A DNA stretch of 45,416 bases, from NCBI GenBank assembly GCA_964453435.1, contig CAYVQZ010000048.1, forward strand, positions 1 to 45,416, in the 5' to 3' direction. The DNA is from CAYVQZ01 sp964453435 (GTDB lineage Bacteria > Abyssobacteria > SURF-5). The notes under the pieces were generated by a model. That model had not been told where the DNA came from, ran no database searches, and saw only the letters and a list, made by a program, of their open reading frames with translations. The first letter of the stretch is position 1, and the number at the start of each line of letters is the position of its first letter. The position numbers were made by a program, and so were the translations under genes. This document shows positions 25,330 through 33,696 of this stretch, one piece after another.

Positions 25330-25774
25330 TTGCACTCTCCTCGTCGCTCTTGTTTGCCACGATTCCGGCAATGGTTGGTGTCAGCTTTCCCTTTCTGGAA
25401 AAAGAATTCGCGGTGAGTCGCGAAAGGTACAGCCCCACTGCAAGTCCCGCCGCGGCTCCAAGGCCTCCCCACAGCTCTTTTGAATCCGCTGTGGCAGCCA
25501 TAAACCCGATTATCGCTCCTGCGAACAGCCCCGCCAACGGCGGGGCATACGCCAGAAACGACGCCCCCAGAAGCTCGCCCTCGCTTAGTTCGATTCTGAC
25601 GCGCTGGTTCACCGAAACACCGAGCGGGTCGGCGACGTCAATGATTCTTGTTCCGCCCGATGTCGGCACGCAGCTTCCGGCCAGCTCACAGTGGGCGCAA
25701 ATACCGCTTTGCGAGACCTCCACCCGCGCGCGCCCCGCGCCGACTTCGATTACCTTTCCAATCTCGGTCACCAT
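25304..25774 (-). CDS. rseC: RseC/MucC-type membrane protein
   Basis: A 156-aa protein (start MVTEIGKVIEV at 25774; an upstream in-frame ATG at 25813 would add 13 residues). A small N-terminal domain carries a cysteine cluster CxxCx5C in SGICAHCELAGSC, then two hydrophobic segments (about 70-115). This is the RseC/MucC layout, linked elsewhere to the SoxR-reducing (Rsx/Rnf) system and to envelope stress. Here it is inserted between csoR and copA and overlaps copA by 26 nt. That context suggests a role in copper or thiol-redox homeostasis, possibly binding Cu+ by its cysteines; this is inference. Confidence 0.82.
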   Translation of the reverse strand: MVTEIGKVIEVGAGRARVEVSQSGICAHCELAGSCVPTSGGTRIIDVADPLGVSVNQRVRIELSEGELLGASFLAYAPPLAGLFAGAIIGFMAATADSKELWGGLGAAAGLAVGLYLSRLTANSFSRKGKLTPTIAGIVANKSDEESANGNENVFR

Positions 25775-25840
25775 CACAGGTATCACCCATCTTTTCGAAG
25801 TGAACAGATTCATCCATTCCGAAAAAAGTATCCCAAGCGG

Positions 25841-26116
25841 TCAGGCTTTGAACTTAAACAGCAACTTGATTACTTCATCGAGTTTGGCGTCCTGTTCCCG
25901 TTCCGAGCCCGAACGAACCGCTTCCGCCACACATCCCATCAAGTGCTTTCTGAGGACGTTCGCCTCGACATGCTTGATGGCGGCTTCGATTGCTTGCAGT
26001 TGTGTAAGGATGTCGATACAATAGCGCTCTTGTTCGATCATTCGCTGGACGCCGCGTATTTGGCCTTCAATCTTTTTCAGTCTGGTTATCTGTTCTCTGT
26101 GTGTCGTTGTGCTCAT
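25841..26116 (-). CDS. csoR: CsoR-family copper-sensing repressor
   Basis: A 91-aa all-helical DUF156 repressor. The ATG at 26116 has GAGAG about 9 nt upstream; a TTG seven codons earlier is less likely. The Cu(I) ligands of CsoR are present with exact family spacing: C33, H58 and C62 (C-x24-H-x3-C, as in Mycobacterium CsoR C36/H61/C65). An RcnR or FrmR identity is less likely because the N-terminal His ligand pattern of RcnR is not obvious. It is the first gene of the csoR-rseC-copA run, behind a promoter whose spacer holds a CsoR-type operator, so it should repress its own operon until copper binds. Confidence 0.93.
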   Translation of the reverse strand: MSTTTHREQITRLKKIEGQIRGVQRMIEQERYCIDILTQLQAIEAAIKHVEANVLRKHLMGCVAEAVRSGSEREQDAKLDEVIKLLFKFKA

Positions 26117-26153
26117 TTGTTTTTCTCTCGAGTTCAATCGACTCCCTGATTCT

Positions 26154-26182
26154 ATTATACCATACCCCCCTAGTGTATGCCA
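26154..26182 (-). promoter_or_regulatory. CsoR operator overlapping the csoR-rseC-copA promoter
   Basis: On the minus strand GCATACACTAGGGGGGTATG runs directly into GTATAAT. The TATAAT -10 is at 26154-26159, and a weak -35 (CTGGCA) lies 18 nt upstream. The ATAC...GGGGGGTAT core is the G-tract type of site bound by CsoR/RcnR proteins. Bound repressor would sit between -35 and -10, a classic blocking position. Confidence 0.7.
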
Positions 26183-26285
26183 GCGCCTGCCCCGCGCTCG
26201 CCTCGTTTCTCACAAAGGAAGCAAAATAGCGGACCCCTTGACAGGCGGTCTGCCGCTACACTATCATTTCGCAAAGTTTTCTCCA

Positions 26286-26326
26286 CGGGAAAAAACCCCG
26301 TCAAGAGTGTGTCCCACGGTTGCTGA
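26286..26326 (-). repeat. Copy of the GTGGGACACA interspersed repeat
   Basis: The minus strand reads ACCGTGGGACACACTCTTGA, then CGGGGTTTTTTC. The copy at 75-120 reads GTGGAACACACTCTATCGGG, then TTTTTTC. This copy therefore shows that the 3' half of the repeat (ACACACTCT-GGG-T6-C) is conserved. The remainder of the 26183-26494 gap shows no gene. Confidence 0.6.
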
Positions 26327-26494
26327 TACGGGTTAATGGCGAGACAGGGCCACTGTTCCAAAGGGGGGAATGCATACCGCCCATCACAGGGCACACTTGA
26401 TTGTCTCTTTCCCGTTCTCGCAACGCGACCGTAATGCCGAGCGGCGGGTTCTTTTTCTTCGTTGTTAAATCTAACCGGGAGAATACCAACGGGC

Positions 26495-27895
26495 ATGCAT
26501 CGGAGCGAGTGCGGTCAGAGCGGCGGCAGATGGTTTCGGAGAGGCGCCGGCTTGGTGGCGGTCTTGTTTTTCACAGTGCTGGCAAGGTCGGCCCACGGTG
26601 AGGAGCCGTTCGCCGAGGAGCCACGGCAAGCCTGTGCCCTCGAAACGCTCAAAGAGAAGTGGCACAACTGGCCGCCATCCGAGAAATTCAAGATAACGGT
26701 CGAGTATCGCAACTACACGTATTTCGAAGACGAATCGCGGGGCGACAGCCGGGATTCCAGAAATGAGGGGCGCCTCAGGGTCGAGTATGACGATTCATTT
26801 CGGGATAATATGCGCCTCTACCTCAATGCTCTCCTGCAGGCCGACGACGACAGCTTTACCCATGGATTCGTGGACGACTTTGAGGATGACGACCTCAAGA
26901 GAAACTATTTCAACTTCACAGAGGCGTTTCTGGATATCTATTTTGACGATTTCGACCTCCGACTGGGAAAGCAAATAATAACGTGGGGAAAGGCGGACGC
27001 GTTCAATCCGACCGACAATCTTACTCCGACTGATTATGCCAACCTTCTCGATGACGACGAGATAGGGGTTGTCGCGGTGAACCTGAATTATTATTGGAGA
27101 GACTGGAATCTGCAAATTGTCGGCGTGCCCGGTTTCACGCCTACCCGATTGCCGCCGAGGGACACCCGGTTCTCACTTATTCCGCCCGACACGCCGCTGC
27201 CGGTCGAAGACCCGGAGCTTCCTTCGAACACTATCGACAACGCCCAATTCGGTGTTCGCGCCAAAACAACTTATAGAGGTTGGGACTACTCAATCAGTTA
27301 CTACGACGGAGTGAACGATATTCCCGTGCCTGCCCTGAAAATGATGGAAGTTCCCGTTCCTCCCTTCTCGGTTCCGGTGTCGGTGGTTCCGGTTTACAAT
27401 CGCTTCAGGGCGGTGGGGGCCGACTTCGCGACAGTTTTCGGAAGATGGGGGCTTCACGGTGAAATGGCGCATCTGGTTTTCGACGGCGACCGCGACGACG
27501 CGCGTCTTCAGTATGTTTTGGGTATCGACTACACGAAGAGCGATATCATATTTGACCATGATCTTTTCGTCATTATAGAATATGTCGGTGAAGAGGTGAC
27601 GGAGGAAGGGGAACGACTGGACACGGGCACAACCCCCGTGGACAGAATCCTCATGAGCGCAATCGCGTTCAACATAGAGTATGAGTTGACTGAATTCACC
27701 AAGCTCGAAGTGAAGGGCGCAGTGGATTTCCATCAGGGTGATGATTACTATTTCCAGCCGCAGTTCGTGCATGATTTGACCGACAATTTCGAGATCAGGG
27801 TGGGGCTTGACGTGCTGGGAGGACCGCGCGACACATTTTTCGGGCAGTTCAAGGACAACGACAGGGTGTTTTTGAAACTCACCTACACGTTCTGA
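26495..27895 (+). CDS. Outer-membrane beta-barrel protein (DUF1302-like)
   Basis: A 466-aa exported protein from the ATG at 26495 (Shine-Dalgarno weak; an in-frame TTG at 26462 is possible). A basic N-terminus and hydrophobic segment end in ARSAHGEE, a likely signal peptide. The rest alternates polar and aromatic residues as in outer-membrane strands, with many DD/ED turns. The sequence LRLGKQIITWGKADAFNPTD is typical of DUF1302/alginate-export-like porins. The protein ends LKLTYTF, with the terminal aromatic recognised by BAM. It is followed 52 nt later by a LolA-like gene. In other genomes this pair accompanies an RND/MMPL exporter, which is not seen here. Confidence 0.8.
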   Translation: MHRSECGQSGGRWFRRGAGLVAVLFFTVLARSAHGEEPFAEEPRQACALETLKEKWHNWPPSEKFKITVEYRNYTYFEDESRGDSRDSRNEGRLRVEYDDSFRDNMRLYLNALLQADDDSFTHGFVDDFEDDDLKRNYFNFTEAFLDIYFDDFDLRLGKQIITWGKADAFNPTDNLTPTDYANLLDDDEIGVVAVNLNYYWRDWNLQIVGVPGFTPTRLPPRDTRFSLIPPDTPLPVEDPELPSNTIDNAQFGVRAKTTYRGWDYSISYYDGVNDIPVPALKMMEVPVPPFSVPVSVVPVYNRFRAVGADFATVFGRWGLHGEMAHLVFDGDRDDARLQYVLGIDYTKSDIIFDHDLFVIIEYVGEEVTEEGERLDTGTTPVDRILMSAIAFNIEYELTEFTKLEVKGAVDFHQGDDYYFQPQFVHDLTDNFEIRVGLDVLGGPRDTFFGQFKDNDRVFLKLTYTF

Positions 27896-27947
27896 CACTC
27901 CTCAACCTCAGTTGCTCTGTTGACGCGTGCAAACCGGAGGAGACCAT

Positions 27948-28742
27948 ATGAATTCGAGGACGCTTGCTTTTGTTCTGCTGGTTGTGTTCGTTGTCGGTGT
28001 GGGCTTTGTGGCATATTCCGATGAATTGACCGGACGCCAAATTCTCGAACGAGAAGAGGAACAGCACAAAGGAGAAGACGAATACAATAAAATGACCATG
28101 AAGCTCATCAACAATCGCGGTCAGGAGAGAAACCGGAAGGTCGAATACTACCGGAAAACTGATGGGAACGACAATGATATGATGCTTATGCGTTTTCTCG
28201 AACCGGCTGACGTGAAGGGCGTGGGATTGCTCACCATCGAGCACACCGATCGGGATGACGACCAGTGGCTCTACCTTCCGGCGCTCCGAAAAGTGCGCAG
28301 AATCTCGGCGGCTGACCAGACGGACAATTTCATGGGCACCGATTTCACGTATGAGGACATTCGTTCCGAGAAACTCGACAAGCATGAGTACACCGTTATT
28401 GGGACAGAAGCCATTGACGGGCGCGAGTGTTATCTAATTGAGGCCGTCCCGAGCACCGAGAAGCAAAGAAACGAAAGCGGGTACAGTCGCCGCGAGATTT
28501 GGGTCAGGAAAGACATTTTCATCAAAGTTCAGACGAAGTATTACGACAAGAAGGGCGAATTTTTCAAGGTTGGCGTGAGCAAGGACATTGTGGCGGTTGC
28601 CCCCAATATTTACCGCCCGAATTTTATGGAAATGCAAAACCTGAAAACTGGTCATACGACGCAGCTCACTTTCGATGAAAGGGAAATAAACAGCGGGCTT
28701 CCCGACCGCTTGTTTACGGAGAGAGAGCTCCGGCGCGGATGA
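27948..28742 (+). CDS. Outer-membrane lipoprotein-sorting (LolA-like) protein
   Basis: A 264-aa periplasmic protein. The ATG at 27948 follows GGAGGAG. Residues 1-24 are a signal peptide. The mature part has the half-barrel strand pattern of the LolA-like COG2834 family: MTMKLINNRGQERNRKVEYY, DMMLMRFLEPADVKGVGLL, DDQWLYLPALRKVRRISAAD, and MGTDFTYEDI. These proteins are thought to carry lipids or lipoproteins across the periplasm. It pairs with the upstream barrel protein in a likely two-gene operon. The absence of an adjacent RND exporter is notable. Confidence 0.85.
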   Translation: MNSRTLAFVLLVVFVVGVGFVAYSDELTGRQILEREEEQHKGEDEYNKMTMKLINNRGQERNRKVEYYRKTDGNDNDMMLMRFLEPADVKGVGLLTIEHTDRDDDQWLYLPALRKVRRISAADQTDNFMGTDFTYEDIRSEKLDKHEYTVIGTEAIDGRECYLIEAVPSTEKQRNESGYSRREIWVRKDIFIKVQTKYYDKKGEFFKVGVSKDIVAVAPNIYRPNFMEMQNLKTGHTTQLTFDEREINSGLPDRLFTERELRRG

Positions 28743-28770
28743 CCGCGAATGCGGCTCCCGAAGCACACAT

Positions 28771-28803
28771 CACGGAATTGTGGGACACAGATGCTGACCC
28801 CTG
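28771..28803 (+). repeat. Copy of the GTGGGACACA interspersed repeat
   Basis: CGGAATTGTGGGACACAGAT followed by GCTGACCCC, just past the LolA-like stop codon. It shares the AAT-x-GTGGGACACA core and the trailing C-run with the other copies. Confidence 0.45.
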
Positions 28804-28956
28804 CCCGCTTGCGAGGATTCCAGCCACTTGTCAATCCGAGGCGAGAGGCGAACCGGACCCGGAGTCTTTGGCATATCCATAATCAAGTGACGCCGCCTGT
28901 TCCGTTCTCGTTTTGCGATAATGGTTTACGATGCATGCGTTCGGTGGGGCTCGGGC

Positions 28957-28985
28957 TTGACAACCCTAGTGGTTTGTGATAGCAT
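28957..28985 (+). promoter_or_regulatory. Promoter for ribosomal protein S1
   Basis: A perfect TTGACA (28957-28962), 17-nt spacer and TAGCAT (28980-28985). The leader of about 40 nt contains AGGAGG (near 29016-29021), 13 nt before the ATG pair at 29035/29038. Confidence 0.65.
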
Positions 28986-29034
28986 AACCTGGTTTTGAGC
29001 CCGAAATTTCATTCCAGGAGGTTTTCAGAAAAAT

Positions 29035-31020
29035 ATGATGATTGAAGAAAAAAGGGAAGTAACCAACGAGCAGGCGCAAGAAGGTCCGGGAACCCATGAT
29101 GACCGAACATCCGCCGATCCCGACCGAAACACAAATGTCCGCGAAAAACTTGATGACATAGATTTCAGCGAAGTCGAGGATATGTCTCAAATCTATGAAC
29201 AAACCCTCAAGGATTTTGAGGAAGGCGAGGTTGTCAAAGGCAAAATCGTTTCTGTCGGCGCCGATTACGTTTTGGTCGACGTCGGATTCAAATCGGAAGG
29301 ACAGATTTCTCTCTCTGAATTTCCCGAGCCCGACCAGGTGAAGGTGGACGACGAAGTCGATGTTTTGATTGAAACGGCCGAAGACCAGGATGGGATGATA
29401 GTCCTTTCCAAGACGAAAGCCGATAAAATCAAGAACTGGGCGAAAATACAGGAGTTGTTCGAGAATAACCAGCTTGTCGAAGGCAAGATTGTCAGGAAGG
29501 TGAAGGGTGGCTTCAAGGTTGACATCGGGCTCGACGCGTTTCTGCCTGCGTCTCAAATTGCGCGGCGTCCGGTCGGCGACCTCGATCAATACATCGGCCA
29601 GACGCACAAGTTCCGCATCATCAAATTGACGAAGCGGCGAAGAAATGTCGTGCTTTCGAGAAAGCAGGTGCTCGACGAAGCGAGGAGCGAAGAAAAGACA
29701 AAGTTGCTCACCAATCTGGAAGTCGGTCAGGAACTGGAAGGCGTGGTGAAAAACATAACCGACTTCGGCGCTTTCATAGATGTGGGAGGCATTGACGGCC
29801 TGCTTCATATAACCGATATGTCATGGGGACGGATCAAGCATCCGTCGGAAGTGGTTTCGGTCGGCGAGCAGGTGAAGGTGAAAGTGCTGAATTTTGACAA
29901 GGAGCAGGAGAAGATATCGCTTGGCCTCAAGCAGATGACACCGAATCCATGGACGAATGTGGAGGAGAAGTACCCGATAGGCGCTGTCGTGAGGGGCAAA
30001 GTAGTCAGCATGACGGACTACGGCGCTTTCGTTCAGCTCGAAGAAGGCGTCGAGGGAATGGTCCACATATCGGAGATGTCGTGGACCAAGCGCGTTCGGC
30101 ACCCCTCCGAAATCGTCCACATCGGCCAGGAGATCGACGTCAAATTGCTGAATGTGGATGCGGAAAACGAGAAGATATCGCTGGGACTGAAGCAGGTGGG
30201 CGAGAACCCATGGGTCAAGATGAAGGACAAGTACCCGCCCGGTACCATCGTCAAAGGGTTGGTGCGCAACCTCACGGATTACGGAGCCTTCATCCAGATC
30301 GAAGAGGGAATAGACGGGCTCCTCCATATTTCCGACATGTCGTGGACGAAAAAAATCAACCATCCGTCGGATATGCTGAAGAAGGGCGACGAAGTCGAAG
30401 TCCAGATATTGAGTATCGATTCCGAACACGAACGGATATCGCTCGGAATGAAACAACTCGAGGCGGACCCCTGGCGCGAGGTCGGCAAAAGGTATCGTGT
30501 CGGTGACTATGTCGAAACCACTATCTCGAAGCTGGTCTCTTTCGGCGCGTTTGCGCGGTTGGATACCGGAATCGAGGGCCTCATCCATATTTCCGAACTC
30601 TCGAAAGACCGGGTTTCGAAGCCCGAAGAAGTTGTTCGCCCCGGCGAAAAGGTGATCGTGAAAATCATCAGTATGGACCCCTCGACCCGGAAGATCGGCC
30701 TGAGCTTGAAACAATACAAGGAAGACCTGGAAAAGGAGGACACAGCCGGATACGAAGCACAGGGCGCGCCCGGCGGTGTTAGCCTTGGCGAGGTGGCGGG
30801 CGAGGAATTGGCCGCCCATGCAGAGGGAGAAACCGAACGAGAGGTCGATGAGGAAACGGCGCACGAAGCTCATCAAGAACAGGAGCTAGCCGCCCCGAGC
30901 GAAGAAAAGCCGAAGGAAGAAGCGGCGGAAGAAGGCCCGACGTCGGAAGAGCAGCCGACGGATGAACGAGAGGACCAATTCCGAGACGCCGCGAGCGGGC
31001 AGGGAGAATCTCTCGGTTAA
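29035..31020 (+). CDS. rpsA: 30S ribosomal protein S1
   Basis: A 661-aa S1 protein, which binds mRNA on the 30S subunit and helps start translation. Six S1 (OB-fold) repeats are visible at about 62-130, 146-212, 230-300, 317-387, 404-474 and 491-561. Repeats 3-5 are closest to one another (TDFGAFIDV, TDYGAFVQLEEG, TDYGAFIQIEEG, each followed by HI[TS][DE]MSW). The N-terminal 60 residues are acidic and unlike the E. coli start. The C-terminal 90 residues are a Glu/Ala-rich low-complexity tail, making the protein about 100 residues longer than the E. coli form. It has its own promoter and terminator, so it is probably monocistronic. Confidence 0.96.
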   Translation: MMIEEKREVTNEQAQEGPGTHDDRTSADPDRNTNVREKLDDIDFSEVEDMSQIYEQTLKDFEEGEVVKGKIVSVGADYVLVDVGFKSEGQISLSEFPEPDQVKVDDEVDVLIETAEDQDGMIVLSKTKADKIKNWAKIQELFENNQLVEGKIVRKVKGGFKVDIGLDAFLPASQIARRPVGDLDQYIGQTHKFRIIKLTKRRRNVVLSRKQVLDEARSEEKTKLLTNLEVGQELEGVVKNITDFGAFIDVGGIDGLLHITDMSWGRIKHPSEVVSVGEQVKVKVLNFDKEQEKISLGLKQMTPNPWTNVEEKYPIGAVVRGKVVSMTDYGAFVQLEEGVEGMVHISEMSWTKRVRHPSEIVHIGQEIDVKLLNVDAENEKISLGLKQVGENPWVKMKDKYPPGTIVKGLVRNLTDYGAFIQIEEGIDGLLHISDMSWTKKINHPSDMLKKGDEVEVQILSIDSEHERISLGMKQLEADPWREVGKRYRVGDYVETTISKLVSFGAFARLDTGIEGLIHISELSKDRVSKPEEVVRPGEKVIVKIISMDPSTRKIGLSLKQYKEDLEKEDTAGYEAQGAPGGVSLGEVAGEELAAHAEGETEREVDEETAHEAHQEQELAAPSEEKPKEEAAEEGPTSEEQPTDEREDQFRDAASGQGESLG

Positions 31021-31111
31021 AGCCGAATCACTCGCCCGTTGACGAAGAAGAAAGCCTCTTTGTCCAGTGGGTGAGAGGGGTGGCGCCGTGACGACGAAGC
31101 GCGGCGGTCAG

Positions 31112-31160
31112 ACAAAAAGTTTTTGGGCGAGGCAGAAGTTTTCATCCTCGCTCTTTTTGT
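31112..31160 (+). terminator. Rho-independent terminator after rpsA
   Basis: GCGAGG (31127-31132) pairs with CCTCGC (31146-31151), followed by TCTTTTTG. The A-rich run before the stem (ACAAAAAG) can extend pairing to the T-run. It lies about 100 nt after the rpsA stop and 50 nt before the next start. Confidence 0.75.
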
Positions 31161-31212
31161 TATGGAGATGGTCCCCTCTTGCTGACCGGCGCAAAACGCT
31201 TGTGGAGAAAAT

Positions 31213-32415
31213 ATGAAGTTCGCATTACTCGTTGGTGACGGCATGGGCGATTATCCCTTGGCGGAATTGGGAGGACTCACTCCGCTCGAGGCCGCCGTCA
31301 CCCCACACATGGACACGCTTGCGCGCGAAGGGACCGTCGGTCTCGTGCGAACCATTCCTGCGGGCATGCCCCCGGGGAGCGATATCGCAAATCTCAATCT
31401 CCTGGGGTATGATGTAAGAAAGTACTACACCGGCCGCGCCCCCCTTGAGGCCGCAAGTCGCGGCATAGAACTGCCGGATACCCATATTGCCTTCCGCTGC
31501 AACCTCGTGACCGTGCTTGACAATGTTATGGTTGACTACAGTTCAGGCCATATCGGCAGCGACGAAGCGGCCGAACTGATCGCGGCCCTGGACGCACATT
31601 TCGGCAGCGACATATTCTCATTTTATCCGGGTGTAAGCTATCGGCACTTGCTGGTTGCCGCGCCGCCGAGGCGCGAACGATGGGATACCGACTTACAGTG
31701 CACGCCGCCGCACGACATCGTCGGAAGACAGATTGATGACTACTTGCCCCGGGGAGAAGGTGAGAATGTGTTTGTTGAAATGATGAGCGCCTCGACAGAA
31801 CTGCTCTCCGGTCACCCAATAAACCGAAAGCGGCAGGAAGCGGGGAAACGTCCCGCAAACATGATGTGGTTGTGGGGGCAGGGGAGACCTCCCTCAATGC
31901 CGCGTTTTCGTGAACTTTTCGGCCTGCATGGAGCCGTGATCTCCGCTGTCGACCTGATTCGTGGAATAGGAAAGTACGCGGGATTCAAAGTCTTCGAAGT
32001 CCCCGGGATAACCGGTTACTACGACACCAACTATTCGGGCAAAGCCGATTACGGACTCCGGTCCCTGGCGGAACATGATTTCTTGTTCGTTCATGTGGAG
32101 GCGCCGGATGAGGCGGGACACGCGGGCGATATACGCGAGAAAATCAGGGCAATCGAGAATTTCGACAAATTTGTTGTCGGTCCCATTGTGGATGGAATGA
32201 AACCAATGCATTCTCGTCGGGTTATGGTGCTCCCCGACCATTTCACACCTGTCGAGGTCGGCACTCATGTCTCGGACCCCGTTCCGTTTCTTATATGGGG
32301 AACCGGTGTGGCAGCCGGCGATGCATCCGCTTTTACCGAAGCTGAAGGTCGTCGCAGTGAAATCATGGTGGAAAATGGATTTGAGCTGCTTCCGCCCTAT
32401 CTGACCGTCAAATGA
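31213..32415 (+). CDS. apgM: Cofactor-independent phosphoglycerate mutase family; possible homoserine kinase
   Basis: A 400-aa member of the archaeal-type iPGM (ApgM) branch of the alkaline-phosphatase superfamily. GDGMGD near the N-terminus supplies the first metal-binding Asp (D9). MPPGSDIANLNLLGYD (52-67) holds the phosphorylated serine S56. HVEAPDEAGHAGD and LPDHFTPVEVGTHVSDPVPF supply the remaining metal ligands. It could convert 3- to 2-phosphoglycerate. However, it is followed by aspartokinase (37 nt) and citramalate synthase. This context matches the subfamily proposed as an alternative homoserine kinase (TIGR02535), where a phospho-serine intermediate is suggested. The ATG at 31213 has GGAG upstream. 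Sequence alone cannot decide between the two roles. Confidence 0.88.
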   Translation: MKFALLVGDGMGDYPLAELGGLTPLEAAVTPHMDTLAREGTVGLVRTIPAGMPPGSDIANLNLLGYDVRKYYTGRAPLEAASRGIELPDTHIAFRCNLVTVLDNVMVDYSSGHIGSDEAAELIAALDAHFGSDIFSFYPGVSYRHLLVAAPPRRERWDTDLQCTPPHDIVGRQIDDYLPRGEGENVFVEMMSASTELLSGHPINRKRQEAGKRPANMMWLWGQGRPPSMPRFRELFGLHGAVISAVDLIRGIGKYAGFKVFEVPGITGYYDTNYSGKADYGLRSLAEHDFLFVHVEAPDEAGHAGDIREKIRAIENFDKFVVGPIVDGMKPMHSRRVMVLPDHFTPVEVGTHVSDPVPFLIWGTGVAAGDASAFTEAEGRRSEIMVENGFELLPPYLTVK

Positions 32416-32451
32416 CTCGGACACATTTTTTTTGAAAGGTGAAAGATACAT

Positions 32452-33696
32452 ATGGCGCTTGTAGTCCAAAAGTATGGTGGAACTTCAGTCGCAAACGCCG
32501 AAAAAATCAAAAGTGTTGCCAGGCGCGTGGCTCGAACCAAGGAAGAGGACAATGACCTGATCGTTGTCGTTTCCGCGATGGGTGAAATGACTGACGAACT
32601 CGTCGACCTGGCCCGGCAGGTAACCGATTCTCCCAACGAGCGCGAATATGACATGCTGCTGTCAACGGGCGAGCAGATCTCCGTTGCGCTGCTTGCAATG
32701 GCTCTGCATGCGCTCGGCCAGGAGGCCATATCGTTCACGGGCGGACAGGTGGGCATCCGGACCGACGGCTGGCACACGAAAGCCAGGATTGTGTCCATCG
32801 ACAAAGCAAGAGTGCAACGGGAACTGGACGCCGGCAGAATTGCGATTGTTTGCGGCTTTCAAGGCATCTCCGAGGAACTCGACATCACCACGCTCGGCCG
32901 GGGGGGGTCCGACACCAGCGCCGTGGCTCTCGCCGCCGCCTTCAATGCCGACCTCTGCGAGATTTACACCGACGTCGACGGGGTTTATACCGCCGACCCG
33001 CGAATCGTTCCCGAAGCAAGGAAGTTGTCCGTAATTTCTTATGATGAGCTACTCGAACTGGCCAGCCTCGGTGCTCAAGTGATGCAGCCCAGGGCTGTCG
33101 AGTTCGGCAAAAAATACGGAGTGCCGATGCGTATTCGCTCGAGTTTTAACGATAACCCCGGAACCCTCGTGACGAAGGAGGTCGCCTCGATGGAAAAAGT
33201 CCTTATAAGCGGTGTGAGCCTGAATGAGAAGGAGGCAAAAGTCACAATAGTCGGAGTGCCCGACAAGCCGGGTATCGCCGCCCAAATCTTCGATAAGATA
33301 GCCGAGCAAAACATCGTGGTCGACATGATCATCCAGAACGTGAGCGAGCGAGATGTGAGCGATATCTCATTTACCGTTCCGCAACAGGACCTGAAGAGAA
33401 CCATCAAAGTGGTGGAAGAGGTGAAGAGAGATTTAGGCGCAAGGGAAATCCGCGCCCAGGAAAGGATCGCCAAGGTATCCGCCGTCGGCGTGGGCATGCG
33501 AAGCCACTCGGGTGTGGCCGCAAAGATGTTCAAAGCACTTGCCGACGAGGGAATCAACATCGACATGATAAGCACGTCGGAAATTAAGATTTCCTGTGTT
33601 GTAAGCGCCGAACGCGGGCGCGATGCGTTACGGGTTCTCCACAAGGTGTTCGAACTCGAAAAGGCGGCGGCCACGATAGAGGAAATAGCGTCATGA
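32452..33696 (+). CDS. lysC: Aspartate kinase
   Basis: A 414-aa monofunctional aspartokinase forming 4-phospho-aspartate for lysine, threonine and methionine synthesis. The ATP/aspartate motif VVQKYGGTSVAN (4-15) opens the kinase domain. GEQISVALLAMAL, TLGRGGSDTSAVALAAA (146-162) and YTDVDGVYTADPR follow. Two ACT domains fill residues about 265-405 (VSLNEKEAKVTIVGVPDKPG and VSAVGVGMRSHSGVAAKMF), so feedback inhibition by lysine and/or threonine is expected. Length fits the beta-type enzyme. It lies 36 nt after the apgM-like gene and overlaps cimA by 4 nt (ATGA). Confidence 0.97.
   Translation: MALVVQKYGGTSVANAEKIKSVARRVARTKEEDNDLIVVVSAMGEMTDELVDLARQVTDSPNEREYDMLLSTGEQISVALLAMALHALGQEAISFTGGQVGIRTDGWHTKARIVSIDKARVQRELDAGRIAIVCGFQGISEELDITTLGRGGSDTSAVALAAAFNADLCEIYTDVDGVYTADPRIVPEARKLSVISYDELLELASLGAQVMQPRAVEFGKKYGVPMRIRSSFNDNPGTLVTKEVASMEKVLISGVSLNEKEAKVTIVGVPDKPGIAAQIFDKIAEQNIVVDMIIQNVSERDVSDISFTVPQQDLKRTIKVVEEVKRDLGAREIRAQERIAKVSAVGVGMRSHSGVAAKMFKALADEGINIDMISTSEIKISCVVSAERGRDALRVLHKVFELEKAAATIEEIAS

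Noticed and set aside
29821..30876. 351-codon minus-strand open frame opposite rpsA
   Set aside because: Its repeated-looking sequence merely mirrors the S1 repeats on the coding strand.
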